The notes below the pieces were generated by a model. It did no database searches. It saw nothing but the letters and a program-made list of their open reading frames with translations, and had not been told where the DNA came from. Both the position numbers and the translations under genes were made by a program. Positions 5,149 through 13,428 of a stretch of DNA of 22,981 nucleotides are shown piece by piece. Position 1 is the stretch's first letter. Each line of letters begins with the position of its first letter. Location: IMG/VR virus record IMGVR_UViG_3300047352_000258, positions 1 through 22,981 of that record, one strand, 5' to 3'. This DNA comes from a virus.

Positions 5149-6774
5149 ATGAAGACAGCACAGGCGATCTACGACTCTCTGCAGACAGAGAGGAATTACT
5201 GGCTGGACCGGGCTCGGCGTTCAGCAAGTTTGACCATCCCGTATCTGATCCCCCGGTCAAATACGCCGACGATGGACAACACAGATTCGTTTGTGCTGCC
5301 TTGGAACGGCATAGGGCAGAGAGGGTGTAACAACCTCGCCGCCAAGCTGTTGATGGCGATTCTGCCTCCGACAGAGGCGTTCTTTCGTTTCACGCTTGAC
5401 CCGGTTGAGCTGGAGAAACAAGAGGCTCAGATGGAGCAGGCAGGCGCCACTCCTGACGACATCGCTAGTGCCAAGTCAGAGATTGAGCTGGCGCTGAACA
5501 AGCTTGAGCTGTCACTGCTGCGCAGCATCGAGACCAGCAATGACCGGGTGATGGTGCATGAGGCACTGATGCACCTGATCGTTGGCGGCAATTGCCTGAT
5601 GCACATCGCCGATGACGGTCTGTTGGTTTATCCAATGAACCGCTACGTGCTGCTGCGTGATCCGATCGGTGAACCGCTGTGCGCAGTTGTCAAAGAGACG
5701 GTGGCGCTTGATCAGCTGCCGGCTGGCGTTCGTGATCAGCTGGCTACCGATGACGATGAATACAAAGACCTGCTAGGTAACACCGACCCGATGCCTGTCG
5801 GGCAGCCAGAAAAGACGGTTGATATTTACACCATCGTCAAGTGGGAGGCGGAGTCGGTTAAGTGGCACCAGGAGATCAATAAGAAGGAGATTGACGGCAC
5901 CAGCGGTTCATCACCTAAGTCCACGTCGCCGTGGCTTCCGCTGAGAATGTCCTCCTACCAGGCGAGCAGCTACGGCCCTGGGTATGTCGAGTCGGCATGT
6001 ATAGCTGATCTCCAAACTGCGGAGGCGCTCAGCCAGGCGGTCTCTGAATGTGCCTTGGTTAGTGCTCAGGTAAAGCATCTTGTAAAGCCATCTGGGGTAA
6101 CGAACGCGAAGGGACTTGCAGACGCGCCCAACGGTGCGTATGTGCCAGGCAATCCAGATGACGTGTTTACCGTTCGGACTGACAAAGGTTCCGATATAAA
6201 TGTTGCTTTTACAGCGCTTCAAAGAATCGAACAGCGGTTGGCAGCATCATTCATGCTGGCCGAGATGCGAGACGCAGAGCGGGTTACGGCGGAAGAAGTC
6301 CGCATCTCAACGCTGCAAACAGAGAATGCGCTTGGCAATGTTTACGCGATCCTGACCAGTGAATTCCAGGCACCCTATATCAGGAGACGGCTGGCTCTGT
6401 ATATGAAGAAGGGCGGAATGCAGAAGCTGCCTGAGGGCCTTGTGCAGCCAATGGTGAGTGTTGGTCTGGCTGGTGTTGGCCGCGGCAATGACTTGGAGAA
6501 AACTGCTCGGTTTATCAACATCCTGCAGCAATCTATTGGCCCAGAGGGCATGGCCAAGTACATCAACAACACTGAGCTGATCAAGCGATTGAGCAGCTCT
6601 ATGGGGATTTCTCCGCTGGGTCTGGTTAAATCAGAACAGCAAATTGCTGCAGAAATGCAGCAAGCTCAGCAGGCAGCTATGCAACAAGAGCTGGCTGCAA
6701 ATCCCCAGGGTCTTGCGCAGGCTGCTCAGACTGTGCAGGACATGAACACACCACCAGAGGAAACCAATGGCTGA
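5149..6774 (+). CDS. Portal protein (head-tail connector, T7 gp8-like)
   Basis: Encodes 541 residues, almost the same as T7 gp8 (536). A dodecamer forms the DNA channel at one capsid vertex, joins the tail and nucleates procapsid assembly. The N-terminus has the podovirus portal pattern: YDSLQTERNYWLDRARRSA, then TIPYLIP, then WNGIGQRGCNNLAAKLLMAILPP. A mid-region segment RMSSYQASSYGPGYVESACIADLQTAEALSQA follows the connector family, and the AEMRDAERVTAEEVR motif lies near 365. The C-terminus is Gln/Ala-rich (QQIAAEMQQAQQAAMQQELA). There is no clear Shine-Dalgarno before the ATG at 5149. The stop overlaps the scaffold gene by eight bases. Confidence 0.93.
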   Translation: MKTAQAIYDSLQTERNYWLDRARRSASLTIPYLIPRSNTPTMDNTDSFVLPWNGIGQRGCNNLAAKLLMAILPPTEAFFRFTLDPVELEKQEAQMEQAGATPDDIASAKSEIELALNKLELSLLRSIETSNDRVMVHEALMHLIVGGNCLMHIADDGLLVYPMNRYVLLRDPIGEPLCAVVKETVALDQLPAGVRDQLATDDDEYKDLLGNTDPMPVGQPEKTVDIYTIVKWEAESVKWHQEINKKEIDGTSGSSPKSTSPWLPLRMSSYQASSYGPGYVESACIADLQTAEALSQAVSECALVSAQVKHLVKPSGVTNAKGLADAPNGAYVPGNPDDVFTVRTDKGSDINVAFTALQRIEQRLAASFMLAEMRDAERVTAEEVRISTLQTENALGNVYAILTSEFQAPYIRRRLALYMKKGGMQKLPEGLVQPMVSVGLAGVGRGNDLEKTARFINILQQSIGPEGMAKYINNTELIKRLSSSMGISPLGLVKSEQQIAAEMQQAQQAAMQQELAANPQGLAQAAQTVQDMNTPPEETNG

Positions 6775-7612
6775 CATGCCCGCAGTGACTCTCCCCGAGA
6801 GTTATGACCCGCAGTTTGAGGGTGCTTCAGGCGCCATTGCTCCCGGCCAGGAAGACATGGCTAGGGAGATTTTGGGTGAGCCTGACCCTGCCCCTCAACA
6901 AGCCCAGGAGCTGATTGGCGGCAAATTCAACACGCAGGAAGACCTGCTGCAGGCTTATCAGGAGCTGGAAAGAAAACAGAGCCAGGGCTCAACTGACTCT
7001 GCCGATTCCGCCCAGCCACAGGCATACACATCAGAGCAGGCGCTGGGTGTGTATGGAGAGGAAATTGTTAATGCTGTGAGCGAGGCTGGCCTGAACATGG
7101 CTGACCTGATGTGGCAGGCCGACAACGGCGGCGACATCTCTCAGCATTACGACGCGCTGGCCCAAGCGATTGGTGTGCCTAAGCAGGTTGTCGAAAACTA
7201 TGTCTCCAAGGCGCAGTCAGCCGCGGCCCCTGAAGCAGGTGTTGTTGATGAGGTAGCGATCATGAATGAGGTTGGCGGCCAGGATGCTTTTAATCAGCTA
7301 TCTGACTGGGCTCGGTCCAACCTGAGTCAGCAGGAGTTGGCTGACTACAACGCCGTTGTGGACGGTGGCAACAGTCAGGCAATCCGCTGGGCATTGAAGG
7401 CGATGCAGGCCAGATCTGCTGGCCCTGCAAGCACTGAACCGCGCTTGATCCGTGGTCAGGCGCCTGCCACTGAGGTCCGCAAGTTCAACTCCAAATCCGA
7501 GGTGTTGGAGGCAATGAACAAGCGTGATTCCCGCGGTCGGAAGCTTTATGAGGTTGATGAGGCCTACCAGCAGAAGTTCGCAGAACTACTCAGTAACTCG
7601 AATGTGTTCTAG
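6767..7612 (+). CDS. Capsid assembly scaffold protein (T7 gp9-like)
   Basis: Encodes 281 residues (T7 gp9 is 307). Scaffold proteins fill the procapsid core, guide capsid assembly and leave before or during packaging. Sequence features are those expected: an acidic, Pro/Gln-rich N-terminus, the segment LIGGKFNTQEDLLQAYQELERK (about 49-70) typical of gp9 proteins, a helical middle and a basic C-terminal part (RKFNSKSEVLEAMNKRDSRGRKLYE). It lies between portal and capsid genes, as in T7. The start at 6767 has AGAGG six bases upstream and an eight-base overlap (ATGGCTGA) with the portal stop. Confidence 0.9.
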   Translation: MADMPAVTLPESYDPQFEGASGAIAPGQEDMAREILGEPDPAPQQAQELIGGKFNTQEDLLQAYQELERKQSQGSTDSADSAQPQAYTSEQALGVYGEEIVNAVSEAGLNMADLMWQADNGGDISQHYDALAQAIGVPKQVVENYVSKAQSAAAPEAGVVDEVAIMNEVGGQDAFNQLSDWARSNLSQQELADYNAVVDGGNSQAIRWALKAMQARSAGPASTEPRLIRGQAPATEVRKFNSKSEVLEAMNKRDSRGRKLYEVDEAYQQKFAELLSNSNVF

Positions 7613-7616
7613 TTTT

Positions 7617-7645
7617 GGGGCAGGGATACTCTGCACCACTGCAAC
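7617..7645 (+). promoter_or_regulatory. Candidate phage promoter-like element upstream of the capsid gene (site B)
   Basis: GGGGCAGGGATACTCTG (7617-7633) contains GGATACTC (7624-7631), matching seven of eight bases of the core in the SSB gap. It is followed by CTGCACCACTGCAAC (7631-7645), which matches 14 of 15 bases of a segment in the tail-fibre gap (21837-21851). The location, about 90 nt before the capsid gene, is that of T7 phi10. This is the best positional promoter candidate in the window, but no start site is proven. Confidence 0.45.
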
Positions 7646-7649
7646 TGAT

Positions 7650-7670
7650 CGGCCCCTGCGGGGATAACCG
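7650..7670 (+). promoter_or_regulatory. Hairpin in the capsid mRNA leader
   Basis: CCCC (7653-7656) and GGGG (7660-7663) close a three-base TGC loop. CGG (7650-7652) and CCG (7668-7670) can extend the stem across an ATAA bulge. No T-run follows directly. It could stabilise the 5' end of capsid mRNA, as phage leader hairpins often do; that role is inference. Confidence 0.35.
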
Positions 7671-7720
7671 AGAGGATTGAGAGGCCGCGAACCCTACGCA
7701 AACCTCACTTTTTTCTGGTT

Positions 7721-8761
7721 ATGGCTGATGCTGATCTGAAACGCCTAGGTCAAATAAAAGGCACTGGCGGCGAATGGGCAGCCGGTGCTGATAAGCAAGA
7801 TGGCTTCCGCGAACTCTTTTTAAAATTGGGTAGCGCTGAGGTCCTCTCAGCCTTCGAGGAATACTGCGTTTTCAAGGGAAAGGTCAAGGAGCGCAACATC
7901 CGGGGAGGCAAATCAATGGCCTTCCCAATTACGGGCAAGCAAACGGCTGCATATCACCAGCCGGGCACCGAGATCACAGGTGACACTAACGACCCCTCTG
8001 CTCTCAACGAGCGTGTTTTGACGCTTGACAGCCTGATGATTGCAGATGCTGCAATCGCCGAGGTTGATGAACTCATGGCCTACTGGCCCGCACGCCAGGA
8101 GATCACCCGTGAGCTGGGCCGCGCACTCGCTTATGAGTACGACAAGCGCCTTGCTCGCATCATCTTTGCAGCGGCTAAGAACACCACTGAGCCTCTGAAC
8201 AAAGACATCAACACCGGCCGCATTGGTGCCACCGTCACCATGGGCACTGACTACACCGGCGACTCTGCCACTCGTCAAGAGAAAGGCGACGCGCTGGTGA
8301 ATGCCATCTTCGACGCTCGCATTGCGATGGAGAAGAAGGATGTCCCCACCGACAACCTTTACGGCGTCTTCGGCCCTGATGACTACTACGCCATCACAAT
8401 GTCGTCCCGCGCCATTAACACCGATTTCAACGGTGGCAATGGCTCTAACGGCACCATCGCTGACGGCAGAACACTGCGTGTTGCTGGGATCCCGATCTAC
8501 AGCAGCAACAATGTGACCCAGGCCGATTACAGCCTGGTGGCTGGTGATTGCAACGCTGAGTACGCACAGGACCTGAGCAAGTGCAAAGGCCTTGTGTTCC
8601 ACAAAGATGTTGCTGGCGTTCTGACTCTGCTGTCTCCCTCTCTGCAGGTGACCAGCGGTGACTGGAACGTTTCTCACCAGTCAACTCTGTTGGTTGCTCG
8701 TCAGAACCTCGGCATGGGTGTTCTGCGTGCTGAGTGCGCTGTCGCTATCGACATCGCCTGA
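7721..8761 (+). CDS. Major capsid protein (T7 gp10A-like, HK97 fold)
   Basis: Encodes 346 residues, matching T7 gp10A (345). The protein forms the icosahedral shell. Recognisable stretches include FLKLGSAEVLSAFEE, NIRGGKSMAFPITGKQTAAYHQPG (T7: SISSGKSAQFPVLGRTQAAYLAPG), LTLDSLMIADAAIAEVDELM near 100-120, and the C-terminal GVLRAECAVAIDIA. The start at 7721 agrees with family length, but no Shine-Dalgarno sequence is visible. The upstream bases are T-rich (T-run 7709-7714), and AGAGG-type purine tracts are over 35 nt away. The gene is followed by a strong terminator. I see no slippery heptamer near the end, so a T7-style 10B frameshift product is not supported. Confidence 0.94.
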   Translation: MADADLKRLGQIKGTGGEWAAGADKQDGFRELFLKLGSAEVLSAFEEYCVFKGKVKERNIRGGKSMAFPITGKQTAAYHQPGTEITGDTNDPSALNERVLTLDSLMIADAAIAEVDELMAYWPARQEITRELGRALAYEYDKRLARIIFAAAKNTTEPLNKDINTGRIGATVTMGTDYTGDSATRQEKGDALVNAIFDARIAMEKKDVPTDNLYGVFGPDDYYAITMSSRAINTDFNGGNGSNGTIADGRTLRVAGIPIYSSNNVTQADYSLVAGDCNAEYAQDLSKCKGLVFHKDVAGVLTLLSPSLQVTSGDWNVSHQSTLLVARQNLGMGVLRAECAVAIDIA

Positions 8762-8792
8762 TATACGCTTCAATTGACGAAGCAGTCACGTC

Positions 8793-8825
8793 GGGTCAGG
8801 CCTTCTGGGTCTGGCCCCTTTTTTT
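8793..8825 (+). terminator. Intrinsic terminator after the capsid gene
   Basis: GGGTCAGGCC (8793-8802) pairs with GGTCTGGCCC (8808-8817) over ten base pairs, including two G-U pairs, around a TTCTG loop. One C and a run of seven T (8819-8825) follow. This is a textbook Rho-independent terminator located 31 nt after the capsid stop, the same place as T-phi in T7. Partial read-through would make capsid transcripts exceed tail transcripts. Confidence 0.85.
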
Positions 8826-8866
8826 GGGCAGCCGTAACATGAGCACAGCACCTGTGCATAGCAACA

Positions 8867-9529
8867 ATGGCGACGGCCCAGCAGTCACAGACTCCGGGGC
8901 GGACGACGCTGCTGGATGCTGTGAATACCTTGCTAATGAATATCGGCGAGATGCCGGTAAGCAGCCTTGAGAACCAGCAGATCCAGGACGCTCGAATGGC
9001 CGAGCAGACGCTGCTGGAGTTTCACAAAGAGGGCCAAACCCGCGGCTGGTCCTGGAATATGGAGTTTGCCTACCCCTTTGCCCGAGACGCAAAGACGGGT
9101 GAGGTCAAGGTTGCGTCAGACATTATCCAGTGGTCAGTTGACCCGTATCACCTGAACGGCCGCTATGTACTGCGGGGTTCTCGGGTTTATGACCGCAAGG
9201 AGAGGACCTATCAGATCGACGAGAACGATGCGCCGATCAAGGCTGATGTGACCTGGCTGTTGTCCTGGGACAACTCGCCTGAGGCATTCAACCGCTGGAC
9301 AACAATTCGCTCGGCGCGGGTATTTGCTTCGCGGATGTTGGGCTCTGACTCGCTGGTGAATTACACCGCAATTGATGAGCAGGCAGCGCTGACTGCATTG
9401 ATGCAGGTGGAATACGACCAGTCCAACCCGAACTCACTTACTGGCGGTCCTTTCTCGGCACCGTTCCCCACCTACAGCGCCGACACCGGCTTGCGCCGCG
9501 GCATGTTTGGAGGTGCTCGAATTGGCTGA
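8867..9529 (+). CDS. Tail tubular protein A (T7 gp11-like)
   Basis: Encodes 220 residues (T7 gp11 is 196). gp11 forms the ring joining the portal to the tail nozzle. The N-terminal pattern LLDAVNTLLMNIGEMPVSSLE corresponds to AVNDILASIGEPPVSTLE of T7. RGWSWNMEFAYPF matches RGWTFNIEEG, and YVLRGSRVYDRKERTYQ and FNRWTTIRSARVFASRMLG match later conserved parts. The ATG at 8867 follows the terminator by 41 nt without a clear ribosome site. An ATG at 8839 is in another frame. The 3' end contains the ribosome site and first bases of the next gene (eight-base overlap from 9522). Confidence 0.9.
   Translation: MATAQQSQTPGRTTLLDAVNTLLMNIGEMPVSSLENQQIQDARMAEQTLLEFHKEGQTRGWSWNMEFAYPFARDAKTGEVKVASDIIQWSVDPYHLNGRYVLRGSRVYDRKERTYQIDENDAPIKADVTWLLSWDNSPEAFNRWTTIRSARVFASRMLGSDSLVNYTAIDEQAALTALMQVEYDQSNPNSLTGGPFSAPFPTYSADTGLRRGMFGGARIG
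9509..9514 (+). promoter_or_regulatory. Ribosome binding site GGAGGT that fixes a TTG start
   Basis: GGAGGT inside the end of the gp11-like gene lies seven bases before TTG at 9522. Earlier in-frame candidates (TTG 9507, GTG 9513) overlap the site itself. It therefore favours 9522 as the start of the tail tubular protein B gene, giving an N-terminus MADLVSYAIPNLIQGVSQQP that matches T7 gp12. Confidence 0.75.
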
Positions 9530-12083
9530 TCTCGTTTCTTATGCAATCCCCAACCTGATCCAGGGGGTTAGCCAGCAGCCGGACGCACAGCGAGATCCAT
9601 CTCAAGCCGCTATTCAGGTCAATGCGGTTTCGTCAATTGCTGAGGGACTCAGGAAGCGGGATTTCACTCGGACGTTGGCGCGTGTCAGTGAGAGTGATTT
9701 CGGTGATGCCTTTATTCACTCGATCCTGCGTGACGAAAACGAGGAGTACCTAGCTGTCATCACGAACAGCGGGATTCAGGTGTTCGACCTGGACGGTGAG
9801 GCGCAGACGGTCAATGAAGACACCGACGCTTTTGACTATCTGGACAGCGTTACGGACGCTCGTTCGCAGATCCGTGCGGTCACGGTTGCTGACTACACCT
9901 TCATCTGCAACCTGAACACCAACACGGCGATGCAGGCGGACTTGGCGCCGCAACAGCCAAGGCCTGCTGACCATGAGTGTTTGATTTGGATTCGAGCTGC
10001 CAACTACGGCCAGACCTATCGGGTCAACGTCAACGGCACTGAGATTGAGGTTGAAACACCTGTTGCCCCTGTGATCACAGAAGACGGTGTTGTTCAAGAG
10101 AACCGGATCAGCTCTGAGGAGATTGCTCAGGAGTTTGCTGATGAGCTGGACGACATCGCTGGGATCACAGTGCGACGTGAGTCGTCAGTGCTCTGGCTGA
10201 CCAGTGCCAACCCGATCACTGTTGCTGTTGCTGACGCCCGAGCTAACGCTGACATCACGGCAATCCTGGGCACTGTCCAGGCATTTACCGAGCTGCCGAC
10301 CATTGCCCCTATTGGTTATCAGGTGGAGGTCGAGGGCGACCCAGGCAACAACTTCGATGGGTATTACGTCCACTTTCAGCCCCGCGGGGCAGACGTTGAG
10401 GACCCTGGTGACCCGCCGGAATTTGGTGAAGGCTCCTGGCTGGAAACTGTTTCGCCTGGCGTTGAGTTTCTGGTTGACGCCGACACCATGCCGCACCTGC
10501 TGATTCGGCAGAACGATGGCGAGTTTTGGTTTGGCCCTGCCAACGGTCAAGAGGTTGCTGAGATCCCTAACGATGTGCCCGAGTGGGGTGGTCGCACCTG
10601 CGGTGACGAGGACACTGCCCGTGATCCAAGCTTTATTGGCTTCCCAATCAACGACGTTTTTATTTTCAAGAACCGGCTTGGGTTCTTGGCTGACGAGAAC
10701 GTGATCCTGAGTCAGACGCGGGAGTTCTTCAACTTCTTCCCTGAGACGGTCACCACGATCTTGGATACCGACCCGATTGATCTGGTTGCCAGCAATAACA
10801 AGGTCTCGGTGTTGCGTTATGCAGTGCCGTACCAGGACGAGTTGATCCTGTTCTCGGCGCAATATCAATTCCGGTTCAATGCGGCAGAGACCGTTTTGAC
10901 ACCAAAGACTGCGCAGCTAACAGTGCTGACTCAGTTCGAGGTGGACATCAACTGCCGGCCCCAGCAGGCGGGTGGCGGAATCATCTTTGCCCAGGAGAAC
11001 GGCGACTGGAGCCAGATGCGTGAGTTCAGTGTCCGCGGTGCGGGAACTGCGCTGACGGCTGACGCGGCTGACCTGACTGGTTATGTCTCCAGCTATGTGC
11101 CGGCTGAGCTGTTCAAGATGACAGTCAACGACACAGGCAATGCTCTGTTCGCCATCAGCGGCCGGAGCGTCACAGGCGGTACTGACTACCGGAAGCGGAT
11201 TTACACCTACAAATACTTTTTCAGGAACCAGGGCGGCGGTGTCGAGCGTGCCCAGTCCAGCTGGAGTTACTGGGACTTCGCCGGGGTAGACGAGATCCTC
11301 CAGGTGCTGTGCGTCCGTGAGGATTTGTACTTACTGATGCGCTATGGCGACAACGTTTATCTAGAGCGGATGTCTGTGAAAGACAGGCAGGAGGAGACCG
11401 CCAGCGTCGCCCCTTACGCGATGTTGCTTGACCGTCGCTCAGACACCACAGACGACACCCCGGAGGACGTTCGGCTGGCAGCCGGCACCTACGACAAGCA
11501 GACAAACACCACTACCTTCACGCTGCCCTATACGGCCACTGCGAAAACGCAGATCTGGACCATGTGGGACATGACCGATGAAGACACCACTGGCCCAGTG
11601 CTGATTGGTGAAACAGAGGACGGGACTGAGGTCACCGGTAAGGGTGATTTCTCTGACGTTGAGTGTGTCTGCGGTGAGCCTTACGAGTTCCGCTATCGGT
11701 TTACCAAGTTCAAGATGACTCGGGAGATTGGTGGTGGCAAAGCCGCGGCCAATGCAATGCGGACTCAGGTTCGGACTGCAAAGCTCCGGTATCACGAGAC
11801 CGGCTACTTCAAGGTCATGGTGATGCCTGAGTACCGGGACAACGGGGAATACGTTTACGACGGCACTGTTTCTGGCGTCAGGAATGCAGCGATTGGATCG
11901 CCTGCTCTGGGCGATATGAACTCCGACAGTGTTCGATATTTCGAGGGTGTATTCAATATTCCTATTTACGGGCAGGGCGAGCAGATACTTGTTGAAATAC
12001 GGAGTGACCGGCCAATACCTTGCAAGTTCTCCACTTGTGAATGGGTTGCGCTTGTCTCTACCAGAGCGAGGGCATTGCAATGA
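9522..12083 (+). CDS. Tail tubular protein B / nozzle (T7 gp12-like)
   Basis: Encodes about 853 residues (T7 gp12 is 794). gp12 forms the hexameric tail nozzle through which DNA leaves. The N-terminus ADLVSYAIPNLIQGVSQQPDAQR matches ALISQSIKNLKGGISQQPDILR of T7. Other matching segments are AVTVADYTFICNLN, the FPINDVFIFKNRLGFLADENVILS block near 380, FNFFPETVTTILDTDPIDL, and YAVPYQDELILFSAQYQF. The end, CKFSTCEWVALVSTRARALQ, parallels the GCGWEGNY tail. The start is TTG at 9522, set by GGAGGT. It overlaps gp11 by eight bases and the next gene by four (ATGA). Confidence 0.92.
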   Translation: MADLVSYAIPNLIQGVSQQPDAQRDPSQAAIQVNAVSSIAEGLRKRDFTRTLARVSESDFGDAFIHSILRDENEEYLAVITNSGIQVFDLDGEAQTVNEDTDAFDYLDSVTDARSQIRAVTVADYTFICNLNTNTAMQADLAPQQPRPADHECLIWIRAANYGQTYRVNVNGTEIEVETPVAPVITEDGVVQENRISSEEIAQEFADELDDIAGITVRRESSVLWLTSANPITVAVADARANADITAILGTVQAFTELPTIAPIGYQVEVEGDPGNNFDGYYVHFQPRGADVEDPGDPPEFGEGSWLETVSPGVEFLVDADTMPHLLIRQNDGEFWFGPANGQEVAEIPNDVPEWGGRTCGDEDTARDPSFIGFPINDVFIFKNRLGFLADENVILSQTREFFNFFPETVTTILDTDPIDLVASNNKVSVLRYAVPYQDELILFSAQYQFRFNAAETVLTPKTAQLTVLTQFEVDINCRPQQAGGGIIFAQENGDWSQMREFSVRGAGTALTADAADLTGYVSSYVPAELFKMTVNDTGNALFAISGRSVTGGTDYRKRIYTYKYFFRNQGGGVERAQSSWSYWDFAGVDEILQVLCVREDLYLLMRYGDNVYLERMSVKDRQEETASVAPYAMLLDRRSDTTDDTPEDVRLAAGTYDKQTNTTTFTLPYTATAKTQIWTMWDMTDEDTTGPVLIGETEDGTEVTGKGDFSDVECVCGEPYEFRYRFTKFKMTREIGGGKAAANAMRTQVRTAKLRYHETGYFKVMVMPEYRDNGEYVYDGTVSGVRNAAIGSPALGDMNSDSVRYFEGVFNIPIYGQGEQILVEIRSDRPIPCKFSTCEWVALVSTRARALQ

Positions 12084-12526
12084 AGTGGGCTCAGACAACA
12101 GAGCACCATGCTTTTTTTGTTGCCGAGAACCTGAGGGAGGAAGACAAGACAGAAGTGTGGCTTAGCCATCGCATGAGCCCGCTAGAAGCGGTGATGCTCA
12201 GCTATACGGAGAGCGATTTGTGCCGCACCATCGTGTCTGACGATGGCGAGCCGCTGGCTTTGACGGGACTCGTGGGCAATAGGATCTGGCTTCTGGGCAC
12301 AGAAAAGTTGACGGCAACACGCCAAAGACGTTTGCAACTGTGCAAAGAAGGGCGAGGATGGGTTGAGACATGCCTAGAAGCTGCAGGAATGGCCATCGGC
12401 AATGACGTTTACGCGAAGAACACTCGCAGCGTTCGATGGCTGAAGCACCTTGGCTTCAATGTCGCTAGCCCCCGTCCGCTTGGTGAAAGCGGCGCTCTGT
12501 TTTCTGAGTTCTGGAGGGCTAGCTAA
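12080..12526 (+). CDS. gp13-like protein with GNAT (acetyltransferase-like) fold
   Basis: Encodes 148 residues from the ATG at 12080 (ATGA overlap; GAGGG at 12068-12072). T7 gp13 (138 aa) is encoded at the same place, between gp12 and gp14, and is linked to virion morphogenesis. The layout is GNAT-like: MSPLEAVMLSYTESD, a strand GEPLALTGLVGNRIWLLG, a loop RRLQLCKEGRGWVETCLEAAG where acetyl-CoA binding would occur, and YAKNTRSVRWLKHLGF near 118-133. The last is typical of GNAT motif B (N..S..WL...GF). The Q/RxxGxG/A loop is degenerate (KEGRGW), so catalytic activity is uncertain. The protein may be structural, or may acetylate a host or virion target. Confidence 0.72.
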   Translation: MKWAQTTEHHAFFVAENLREEDKTEVWLSHRMSPLEAVMLSYTESDLCRTIVSDDGEPLALTGLVGNRIWLLGTEKLTATRQRRLQLCKEGRGWVETCLEAAGMAIGNDVYAKNTRSVRWLKHLGFNVASPRPLGESGALFSEFWRAS

Positions 12527-13425
12527 TGGAACCAATGACAATGGCCCTCATCTCTGGGGGCCTTCAGGCCGCGCAGGGAGCACTTCAGGCAGGGGTTAGT
12601 CAGTCAGCTGCTCGGCAGAAGTACGCCAGCGACCTTGCTTTTCAGAGCGCTAACAACCGTTTCTCTACTTGGCAGGCAGGCTTCAATGCCAAGGTCCAAG
12701 ACGTAAATAAGCAGCACAAGTATTGGCAGGAGACTGTCAATTACAACCAAAGCCAGATCTTCGCCAACTCCCAGCGCAATGTGGAGTTGATGAAGGAGGC
12801 CGAGCAGGCCCGCGTTGTGTTCGAGACACGAGCCAACGCTGGTGCTGCTTATGCGCTGGATTCCACTGCATTGAGCGATGGCTACCGCGAGGCAGAGATG
12901 GCCGCGGCGGTTGCCCAGCAGCAGTACACCTGGCGGGCGCTGCAGGCGCGAGCTTCTGTCCAAGCAATGGGTCAGGAGGGCAACAGCGTTGACCGGATGG
13001 TCAATGACTACGCCAGGCAGCTGGGTGACCAGATGGTGCTGGAGGAGATCAACAGCGGCATCCGTGATCGTCAGTACACCCGCGCCCAGGCAGGGCAGGT
13101 GGCGCAGTACATGAGCCGCTGGAACAGCCAGACCTTCTACAACAAGACCCCGGTGATTGATCCGGTGATGCCGTTCGCGCCATTACCGACGTTGATCACA
13201 CCACCACCACCGAGCAGGACTGGGGCACCACCGAGCAACGCTGCGTTTGCTGCACAGATTGGAAGCTCGCTACTTGGTGGCTTGGCGCAGGGATACAGCA
13301 CTTACGGAACGATGAATGCGCTGAAGAAGCCAAGCAGCAAGGCCGGCCCTGGCACCCCTGGTGCTGGCGGTGGCGGCGGTAGTGCTGCCCTGCTTTATCA
13401 ACTCCTCAACCCTGTCACTTCTTAA
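12526..13425 (+). CDS. Internal virion protein, gp14-like
   Basis: Encodes 299 residues, longer than T7 gp14 (196). gp14 is ejected at infection and forms the outer-membrane part of the DNA ejection channel. The N-terminal half is Ala/Gln-rich and helical (SGGLQAAQGALQAGVSQSAA, then QNQ-type helices to ~130). The segment GQEGNSVDRMVNDYARQLGDQMVLEEIN (about 146-173) matches GSSMDRIKRVTEGQFIREANMV in T7. The extra C-terminal third is Pro-rich (TLITPPPPSRTGAPPS), then Gly-rich (GPGTPGAGGGGGS), and ends hydrophobic (ALLYQLL). The start overlaps the previous stop by one base, with GGAGGG at 12513-12518 upstream. Order and the GxSxDR motif support the call. Confidence 0.82.
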   Translation: MEPMTMALISGGLQAAQGALQAGVSQSAARQKYASDLAFQSANNRFSTWQAGFNAKVQDVNKQHKYWQETVNYNQSQIFANSQRNVELMKEAEQARVVFETRANAGAAYALDSTALSDGYREAEMAAAVAQQQYTWRALQARASVQAMGQEGNSVDRMVNDYARQLGDQMVLEEINSGIRDRQYTRAQAGQVAQYMSRWNSQTFYNKTPVIDPVMPFAPLPTLITPPPPSRTGAPPSNAAFAAQIGSSLLGGLAQGYSTYGTMNALKKPSSKAGPGTPGAGGGGGSAALLYQLLNPVTS

Positions 13426-13428
13426 GCC

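Noticed and set aside
5146-5149. Separate promoter or regulatory site before the portal gene
   Set aside because: Only two bases separate the genes, and no element like those in the three larger gaps is seen.
7021-7030. GGCATACAC inside the scaffold gene, and GCATAC at about 3876, as extra promoter sites
   Set aside because: Short matches within coding sequence lacking the flanking elements seen in the gaps; they could be chance.
7681-7714. Possible terminator before the capsid gene (GAGG/CCTC stem followed by six T)
   Set aside because: The stem is only four pairs with a weak three-pair inner stem and an internal loop; it is too weak to call, and the T-run is more likely part of the leader.
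7913-8677. 254-codon open frame on the minus strand opposite the capsid gene, and similar long minus frames at 10185-10868 and 11439-12098
   Set aside because: They lie wholly or almost wholly inside strongly recognised + strand genes, have no ribosome sites or family features, and reflect codon bias of the opposite strand.
8734-8970. Frame running from the capsid end across the terminator, as a possible -1 frameshift extension of the capsid (T7 10B analogue)
   Set aside because: No slippery heptamer is visible before the capsid stop, and the frame would translate through the terminator hairpin and into gp11.
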